Source: Heliocybe sulcata
Lineage: Eukaryota > Basidiomycota > Agaricomycetes > Gloeophyllales > Gloeophyllaceae
Direction of reading: 5' to 3'
Assembly: GCA_004369045.1 (NCBI GenBank)
Contig: ML213509.1
Location: 750,858-814,857 of the forward strand
DNA: 64,000 bases
Part shown: positions 56,054 through 64,000 of the stretch, one piece after another
Numbering within the stretch: position 1 is the first letter of the stretch
Layout: every line of letters begins with the position of its first letter
The notes under the pieces: generated by a model
What the model saw: the letters and a program-made list of their open reading frames with translations, nothing else
The model's database searches: none
Told to the model about the DNA's origin: nothing
Made by a program: the position numbers and the translations under genes

Positions 56054-59033
56054 ATGCGGCTCTCCTTTTCTATGCTTGGGCTTGCCGCTCAAGTGCCCTT
56101 CCAACAGTCCACACCGCCTGCGAGGACAACCGGCATGAGCGACGCGATCTCCAAGATCAGCCCTGTTCCTCCTGCTGATTTCGACTTCAAAGAGGGAGCT
56201 GATATATTCAGCCCAAAGGACCTTGTTGAGCTAGCGAGACCGGGCTCTGCATCTGCCAATGAAGCAGGTGACCTTGTTTTGGTCCCGGTGAGCAAGTTCT
56301 CGTTCGGTGACAAGAAGTGAGTGGCAATGCAATCAATGGTTACACATGTTGTAATCTAAAATTTGGTTCTGCCCGGCAGAAATAACAAGTCCATCGTCAT
56401 TGCCGCAGTGGACTCGACCGTGCAGCCGCTTGAAATCCCGCTAGCCAACGGTGGTACAGCATTCTGGTTGGATTCCCGCACTGTGGGGCACGTCGTCTCA
56501 GCCGGCGAAGGCAAGAATCAGGAGCTTTACGCCATTTCTGTCAAGTTTGAGACTGAATCGAGCGTGCTGTCAACACCCGAGCCGCCCACCCTTGTTGGCG
56601 AATTTCCTACATCTACGTCAGCGAACTTCCAGTATTCCTCCAAGTCCGGTGTGCTTGTCATCTCCGACTATGTCTATGCGGATGGCGACCTGGAGACGGT
56701 CAAGCTGCAGGATGAAGCCTGGGAGAATCGCGGCAATACCGCATTGGTCTACGACAGCACGTACGAGAGACATTGGGACAAATGGACGGGTCCCAAGCAG
56801 TCTTCTCTGTTTACAGTCTCGCTCTTCTGGAGCCCCGGGAACAAATGGATAATGGGAAGGACGTTCCTGAACATCTTGAACGGCACCGGCCATGTATGTC
56901 TCCTTGTCATGATTACTCATGCTCGCTGATAATAATATATCCCAAGCACGTCCCAGTAGAACCATTCGGCGGCACCGACGATTTCGATCTGGGTCCCGAG
57001 CACGTTATATACACTACAATAGATCCCGAGCTTCCACAAGCCTGGCATACGAAGCAGAATGTGCTACGCTCCTTCTCAAATAGAACGCAAGGTACTAACC
57101 GAGTACTAAACAGATCTACATAGTACCCGTCTCCGGGGCTGAGAAGCCACGCGAATTGACGTCCGGCAAGCAAGGTGCTACCCATAGTCCTGTCTGGTCC
57201 AAGCAGGGAGATAAGGTCGCCTGGTTGGAGCTTGACAAGGACGGCTACGAAGCTGATAGGTATACACCACCGCGGTTTCTGAAGTTTGGATTCTAATAGG
57301 CGTTCAGGTCAAAAGTCGTCATTTATGACCTGAAGAAGGACGTTCGGTTCACTATTACGCAGCACTGGGACCGCTCCCCCGATTCCATCATTGTATGCGC
57401 ATCCTATGGTCCGTGAACGAGCGGGGACTCACCTTTAATGTTAGTTCTCCAACACCGGAAAGTCCATCATTGCCACGGCAGGCGACATGGCCAAGATCAA
57501 GGTCTTCATCCTACCTGTCCCTCCCACACCCTCGGAATCCACGGCGCATCCAGACCTCCCTCCTCAGTATACCAAAGAACCCGTGCCCCTCATGGACAGC
57601 GGCAGCTCTGGCGGACTGCAAATTGTCGGCGACGGGAAGCTCTTCTTCACACGAAGCAGCCTCGCCGGGCCTAACGACGTCTGGGTCCTGAGAAAGGACC
57701 TGGACAAACTTGAGGACGCCTTGCACGAGCCCAATGGCAGCGCCGCAGGCCTTGCTAAGGTTGAACAAATCACAAAGTTTACAGCGGATGCGCTGGAGGG
57801 TAAGGCGCTGCATCCTGGAACGGAGTTTTACTTCGAGGGTGCGGAGGGCAAGACGGTGCAGGGGTGGATTTTGACTCCGCCTGGGTTTAAGAAAGGGGAG
57901 GATAAGAAGAAGTGGCCGGTCGCTATGCTTATTCATGGGGGCCCTCAAGGCGCTTGGGAGGATCAGTGGAGTACGAGATGGAATCCGAATGGTAGGTCGG
58001 CTTGGTCTATAATCACTAGCGGTAACTGACTACTGACAAATGACATCAATAGTGTTTGCCAGCCAGGGATATGTCGTCATTGCGATGAACCCTACTGGGT
58101 CTACGACGTTTGGTCAAAGTGAGCCCTCGGAATTCACGTTGCCCGGACCGGCTATCTAAACTCAGGTGCCTATCTGCACAGACCTCACTGACGCGATTAC
58201 GGAGGACTGGGGTGGGAAGCCATTCGTCGACATGCAGAAGGGATACAAATACGTGTTAGAGCACTATCCTGAGGTGAAGAATCTCAATGCTGTAACAGTC
58301 GTGACTTGAACTTTACACGTTTTACGCAAGATTGATCCCGAGAGGGCTGTCGCTGCTGGAGCTAGCTGGGGAGGCTACGCGATCAAGTGAGTGTGGGACT
58401 CCTTGGATTTTAACCCCCAATTGGTTAATGCTAACGCTTGCCGGGCAGCTGGATTCAGGGACATCCAGAGTACGGCTTTGGCTTCAAAGCCCTCGTATGC
58501 CATGATGGCGTCTTCGATTCCATCTACAACGGCTACTCCACTGACGAGCTGTTCTTCGTGAGTGTCCTTCCTAGCGTGGGTCGTTTCTTTGGGCTTGACA
58601 ATCTGTCTTCCCAGTTCAACCATGATTGGGGCAGTGCACCGTACGAGTCCAGGGCGAAGGAGCTTGCTGAAAAGTTTAGCCCTGTCAACTTCGTGCACAA
58701 GTGGTCCACACCGCAGTTGACGATCCATGGCAGCAAGGACTACCGATTGCCGGAGACAGATGGGATCGGTGCTTTCCACGCTCTGCAAGAGTAAGTCCCG
58801 CTTCAAGCAATACATGGTGTTCCGGATCACTTATTATGCCTCGATGTGCAGGAGAGGTGTACCGAGCAGGCTTGTCATATTCCCTGACGAGAACCACTGG
58901 GTCATGAACCACGGGAACAGGTGCGTATACATCCATAATGCGGCATGACGGTTCTGACTACTGGTCGCGTAGCTTGAAGTGGCACTACGAGGTTTTCAGA
59001 TGGTTGGACAAGTATGTCGGTAAGAAAGACTAA
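56054..59033 (+). CDS. Dipeptidyl-peptidase V-like S9 serine peptidase
   Basis: About ten exons join from MRLSFSMLGLAAQVPFQQ (56054) to the TAA at 59031-59033. The N-terminal half is a beta-propeller type (NNKSIVIAAVDSTVQPLEIP, WSKQGDKVAWLELDKDGYEA, FSNTGKSIIATAGDMAKIKV). The C-terminal half is an alpha/beta hydrolase domain with IHGGPQGAWEDQWS, YVVIAMNPTGSTTFGQ, the nucleophile motif GASWGGYA, the acid in GSKDYRLPE and the catalytic His in PDENHWVMNHGN. This block order is that of the S9 prolyl-oligopeptidase family, subfamily DppV/DPP5, which removes dipeptides from peptide N-termini. The first residues could be a short signal peptide, which would make the enzyme secreted, but the N-terminal exon lacks a typical signal-peptidase site. 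The alternative start MSDAISKISPVPPADF at 56135 would give a cytosolic form. Confidence 0.9.
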
Positions 59034-59501
59034 GAAGTAAGAAGGATAGCATTGGGACTGTTTGATTACGAAGGCAGTGACCGAAGGAAAGATTGTGTAG
59101 TTGCTGGCTCTTGGGCAGGGATGGCCTTGCGAAATGATAGGAAGTGAAGCTTGAAGCTTGCCCTATATGCGATATCTGAACACTATCTTGCAGCTCGGCT
59201 TAGCGACGCTGGATGGTCTTTTGACATGAGGCCAGGGTCGATCGGATTCGGTGATGTACATGCCAAATGGGGGAATCACCCTTTGCGCCACCGTGCCAGC
59301 AGGGCCAAATAAAACCCGCAACGCGTCAACAAACGCGATTATTGGCCAATTTAGAACGCGACGCGAGCTCGGGGTCCTCGTCGCGTCTTGACGCCAACCA
59401 CCCCCTCGCCAACATCTCCCTCAGGCCTCAGGCCCAAGGCTCAAGCTTCAAGACTCAAGGTCCCGCCATCGCTACGTCTCCTAATAACACCAGAACACAT
59501 C
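59034..59501. promoter_or_regulatory. Intergenic region with promoter of RIF1
   Basis: It holds the 3' flank of the peptidase gene and the RIF1 5' region. An in-frame ATG at 59388 would extend RIF1 by 38 residues, but the next ATG (59502) has the cleaner context and no upstream low-complexity tail. Confidence 0.5.
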
Positions 59502-62500
59502 ATGAGTCTCCTTACGCCGCCTGCTACATCCCACCGCGACAAGGAGAACCGGCCCCCGCCTGGCGCGTCTGGCTCCCGCGTCGCATGGTCCCAACAGAAT
59601 CAGTATCACTCACTGCCTTCGAGCCCGGAGCCTTACGCTGCGGCCGCCATTCCGCCTAAGAATCCTGTAAAGTCGATCCTTAAGAAATCGTCGCAGCCTA
59701 TCCTCCCCTTTCAGAATGAGGACGTGCGGGAGACTACGCCCCTCCCTGATGCACCCATGCAGAACGCCTCGTATCTCCTTTCCGCCGTTTCCAGAATCAT
59801 TGCCGTGGCTTCGTCTATGCGCGATATCATCGAAGGGTACTCTGTGCTCAGCGTCCGTATTCGTGACCATGTGGACGACGATGCGTTCGGAGCCAGTCAA
59901 TGCCCTTTGCTCCAGCCTGTAAGAGATAATCGCGATGCTCTGGCTGAGGCGGTCGTCAGAGACCTTGGCAGAGCGTTGGTACATCCCCCAACTATGGATA
60001 CAACCCCGGGACCTGGACTTAAGCGAATGTTTGGCCTACCTTCGCCCAAGGCAAGTCCCAAGAAGAAGAAGAGTATGAATGAAGAGCAAGTCACGTACGC
60101 TAGAGACCTTGCGACGACGTGCCACGCAGTCATAAGGTTTCTTGCAGTCGTCTGGACGAAGCCTTCTGTATCTTCTCTGTTCACTGGTATGCTCCCATTA
60201 TGTATGCGTCTCTGAATTCTACTAAGCCTTAAATGGTACAGAACGCCAGATTAGTGAAATGCTCACTGCCCTTTTGTGCATACCCCTCGAACCTCAGCTG
60301 CCTACGCCCAATGCTCGCAAGACATGCGCGTTGTCGATCTGGTTAATTCAGGCTCAACGATTACCGGAAGAAATCCTCTATCCTGCCAAGGATAGGATCG
60401 CATATGCCATTCGACGGGGAATAGAGGGCGAACTCGGTAAGGAGGGAAAGAAGGGCTCTGTTAACGACGGCTACAAGGTACGCTCTCTGGGTTCACGTCA
60501 CAGGCAGTGATGCTGACCTCGGTTTCAGGCGATACATGACCTCTCAATTCATCTTCCAACGGTGTTTATTCCCGCCTTTACGGAGTTACTTCCGTCTCTG
60601 TTCGCTGGGCTCTTGGGACCAACAGTCGTGATGCGTGCTCAGGCTTGCAATGCGCTCGGCGGTTTCGTTCGTGGTAGCGCGAGCTTACCACGCATGCCGA
60701 TCCATACGAAGATATCCGCCTTGGTCGAGGACTTCCTGACGACTCCTTCTACGGCGCTTCGAAAATCACCTTCTCCCAGTAAGCTTCCATCTGAGTCAGC
60801 CATCGTTCGGACCTTGCGGACGACTCTCAATGCCACCGAGCCTGCGCATGCCGCTCAAGGTCCCGTATGGGCACTATGCGTACTTGCCAGCGTGATCGTT
60901 CTACTCGGTCCAGCTCTCAGCACAGAGGCGCAGCTCTTCAGAATCATGTCCGCCATGCTGTCACTGGCCCTCCGCCACAAGAAGAGCTCCATCCGAGCAC
61001 TGCTGTGTGCGGTCTGGCCCTGTATGACTCACGCGTTTTTCCAGCCTCCGTTGATTAAGGATCCTGACGAGGCTCAGGACAATTCGGACTCAGAAGAGGG
61101 TCAGGCCGAGGAGGACACTTCTCAGAACGAGAAGAATCGAGAGGCACTGTGGAAGTTGGTCAAGAATATGGTGGATATGGGTGCTGGTGTAACGACAATC
61201 GCGACAGCCCTCATTGCAGACGAGGAGGAAGACGTTAAGTATACGCGACTTCTGACCGTGCTAAACCAGATGGTACACAAGGGAGGTCTTCCTTGTGAAC
61301 AAGCCGTGGAGGTCCTCGAGCGTCTTTCCAACTTAGGCCAGGTTGCGGATGACCATGAACCAGTCAAGCTCCTGAGTCCCGGACTCTTCTCCTGCCTAGG
61401 AGGTCTTCTTGCGGTGGACTGGAAGTCAGTCGTCAATGCTGTGAGGCCTCTTTTCGACGATCTCCCTAAGATCGATGCCATACGGCCCTTGACGAGAGAC
61501 GAACTCTCGGACGGGCGACTGTTCCAGGGTCTCATAGATATCTGGAAGGTTGCTCTACTGAACGCAGAAATTCCAGGAGACCAACACAAAGCGCCGGTGG
61601 GTGATCCAGTACGCTATCCATGCATTTCGCTCATTCTTCGGATCACAGGACGCCATTGTATCTGCATGGGCGGCCCTTCTTCAGGCAAAGGTCTCGATTA
61701 TCCAGGGTACGTGTCAAAAATGTTTTGGGCGTCATGACTCACACTCACACTCAATATCCTCTGAAGACGACGGCGACCACGACGGCCTCCTGGAGTTTTC
61801 TGATTACATCGTGGAAGTCCTGGTAGAGATTCTACGGGATGCAGAGATCGACTTCACCGCCCGCCCGGCGACCTCAAAGAGCTCGACAATTTCTATTGAG
61901 CTGCCGAAGGTGTTCGTCAAGTCCAATCGTTCAAGGGCTACATTACGGTTACTCATGGTCCGGAATCTGTGGACGAGTTTCCGTTCGATGGTTCCGCGAG
62001 AAGACTTGTCCGCCGCGACGGGACAGCTCGTTGCTTGCCTTAAGCAAGACCGCGCTCTCATTATCGGAGATGAGAAGGCCGGCGTTTTGGACGAAGGTGC
62101 CTGGTCGGAATGGGGCACCTTGTGCGCCCAGACGTTGGCGGTGTGCGATATCGATGACCTGAAGGCATTCTGGGCCCACGTCTCGGAAGTATGCCCGGTC
62201 TCCTGGCCTGGAGAGGCACGGGGTCTTGCATGGGAGAACTTCACGAACGAGTGGTTCTCTGATAAGGCGAATACTCGAGAGAGCGCAATGGTCCTGCTGA
62301 GTGTACCATTCAGGTAAGAGGCCTTGCTTGCATAGCCGCGAGCATGGTAACTAATGTCAAGATGCAGCTCTTCCACTCCCTGGGACATGAGCGAATCAGA
62401 ACTACGCCAGTGGCATCAATGTTGCCTGTCTGGCGCCAGCGACATGGCATACGACGCGGGAGAGGATTACACGGCAGTGCTGAATGATGTGGTCGATGCT

Positions 62501-64000
62501 ATCTCCAGAGCGCACTGGAGTCTCATGACTTCCGGCACTTCTCCTGCTCGGATTGCCGATATTCTCCTGCAAAGCTTTGGGTCGAGTGATGCCACCTCGA
62601 TCCCGCATAGACTATTCGAATTTGTCAACGATACTCTTCTTACCTCCTATCCGCCGGCGCCGCGTAACAAGGTCATATGTACGTGGTTAATCCGGACGTT
62701 CGTGCGGTCTGTCGAGGAATGCCAGAGCGACCTCCTAGTCGACATGCTCGAAGCTGTTGCCGAAGGTCTCGCGTTGTGGATTGCAGACGAGCATAAGGTG
62801 TTCTCGCAGGACGAATATGCGTTAGATGTACGTGATGAAACACCGCCGAAATATCCCTTAAGCTTATTCGTTTCATCAGCTTCTGCCGCTCTATCAGACT
62901 ATCCTGGTCGCCGTCGGCGCTCTCCCGCCTTCGCTAGAAGTGCTGGACAGACTATTGCCTATTATCCACGCACCCTTCCTCGCTAACGCTGATGATATGG
63001 TGGCTACCACAGAGGCTTTCTCGGAGTTCTGGCGGGGCAATTGCTCTCACCTCCCAATCCCCGAGGGTGGTTGGCCCGCGCAACTACAAGAGTGCAGAGT
63101 TGCTGCGCGTCTTCAGACTTCCGAGCCGGCGGTATATATAGGCCAAAGAGTAGGCGATGAGGCGGATGATGGCTACGAGGCCGATACTTCGTTCAATGCG
63201 GAGGTGGAGACATCGTCTAAATCGCAGACAGACGATGCTGATGATGAACTTCTGACGTTCCCCGAAAGTGATGAAGAGAAAGAGGTGCATTCGCTCCTGT
63301 CCGAGGTGCCTGCATCACCAGCACGAAAGCGGCCTTCTACGCGCGCAGTAGGGACTTCACCATCGCGATTAGGGTCTTCGAACCGAGTAGCCATTACTAC
63401 TCCCCCTGCATCGACAGAAGACGGGGATTCTGGACACGAGCGGCCTAGTCCACCATTGACTGCCCTTCGCTCTCGGCAATCCACGGCGGAATCGAAGATG
63501 CTATCTGAGCCGCCCACGACGCCTATAAATGCCAGAACTGCCCAGGAGACGCCCACGCGTGCGGTTTCCGCCATGTCGTTCTATGCTTCCTCGCCGTTCC
63601 AGCGCAAAGCCAACAACGAGAACGTCTCGCCTTCTGCCGCCGTCTCCTCTGGATCTGAGGAGAAGTCGCCTGGCAAACGGCAACGAGCGGAGGACACAGA
63701 GGACCCTAATGAAGTTGACGTAGCTGTGGGATCGATAAAGACGAAGAGAGCCAGATTCTCTGCGACGCCGACTAAGTACCCGCTCACTGCGACTGACAGG
63801 AAAGAACGACGCGCGTACTCTATCCAGTCCAAGTCATCGCCGGGGTCACGTTCTGTGATACCGGTGGTGCTCAAGGACAAGGGTGATCCCTTCACCTCCC
63901 CGAAAAGCAAAGGGAGCGCGGCGAACTCCGAAGTAACCGCATCCTCTATGTCGGCCATTCCTGCCACGCCTTCACGGCTGAGGTCTAACCTTGTCATGGA
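59502..64000 (+). CDS. RIF1: RIF1, Rap1-interacting factor 1 homologue (partial, runs off the right edge)
   Basis: The visible exons are 59502-60186, 60242-60477, 60529 onward and several more, to the window end. The N-terminus MSLLTPPATSHRDKENRPPP precedes a long HEAT-like helical array with conserved blocks: SRIIAVASSMRDIIEGYSVL, LATTCHAVIRFLAVVW, SIWLIQAQRLPEEILYPAKD, DGYKAIHDLSIHLPTVFIPA, GPTVVMRAQACNALGGFVRG and QYAIHAFRSFFGSQ. This is the Rif1 N-terminal domain. Rif1 recruits PP1 and controls origin timing, telomere length and double-strand-break repair choice. The C-terminal part seen here is disordered, rich in S/T-P sites (TPINARTAQETPTRAVS, SATPTKYPLT). At about 61549-61609 the frame is ambiguous: either a 61-nt intron with a weak GTTGCT donor, or a one-base frameshift. 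Confidence 0.9.

Noticed and set aside
1-64000. CRISPR arrays, prokaryotic operons or phage modules
   Set aside because: The sequence is a eukaryotic intron-rich genome. No regularly spaced short repeats with unique spacers, Shine-Dalgarno-linked operons or phage genes were seen.

Overview
The window is nuclear DNA of a filamentous basidiomycete, most likely a mushroom-forming agaricomycete. The genes are dense in short spliceosomal introns (mostly 45-65 nt, GTNNGT donors), exons are often 20-200 nt, and families typical of Agaricomycetes occur (DUF6534 and DUF6533 membrane proteins, an F-box/leucine-rich protein, an alcohol-oxidase-like GMC enzyme, an Ecl1-type zinc protein). Nearly every gene had to be joined from several reading frames, so exon borders are inferred from splice consensus, phase and protein continuity.

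Layout. 0-12.9 kb: a coiled-coil protein (+), a DUF6534 membrane protein (-), an alcohol/methanol-oxidase-like GMC flavoenzyme in 16 exons (+), an F-box protein (+) and a class I fructose-bisphosphate aldolase (-). 13.3-14.0 kb: a 666-bp inverted-repeat transposable element with an 8-bp target duplication. 14.2-23.7 kb is a compact housekeeping block: a 98-aa hydrophilic protein (+), ERV46/ERGIC3 (-), VPS45 (-), a short-chain dehydrogenase (-), a GSKIP-domain protein (+) and an OGFr-domain protein (-). ERV46 (early secretory cycling) and VPS45 (endosomal SNARE fusion) are tandem neighbours on one strand.

24-33.9 kb is a gene desert with small repeats and only scattered coding-like pieces. An Ecl1-type zinc protein gene (33.9-35.8 kb, +) follows a promoter with several CCAAT boxes. 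35.8-43.3 kb is again almost empty. FKBP12 (43.4 kb, +) is followed by a frameshifted coiled-coil gene and a DUF6533 membrane protein (both -), then repeats at 47.3-47.95 kb.

48.1-64 kb is gene-dense: a linker-histone-like winged-helix protein (-), a small mitochondrial membrane protein (-), deoxyhypusine hydroxylase LIA1 (-), head to head with ribosome assembly factor MRT4 (+), an uncharacterised Ser/Pro-rich protein (-), an S9-family peptidase of the DPP5 type (+) and the large replication/telomere factor RIF1 (+), which runs off the right edge.

I found no CRISPR, prokaryotic operon, tRNA or rRNA. The most notable points are the transposable element and the exon it seems to have broken, the class I aldolase in a fungus, the inverted copy of the linker-histone gene end, the tight LIA1/MRT4 promoter, and three places where a reading frame is off by one base.
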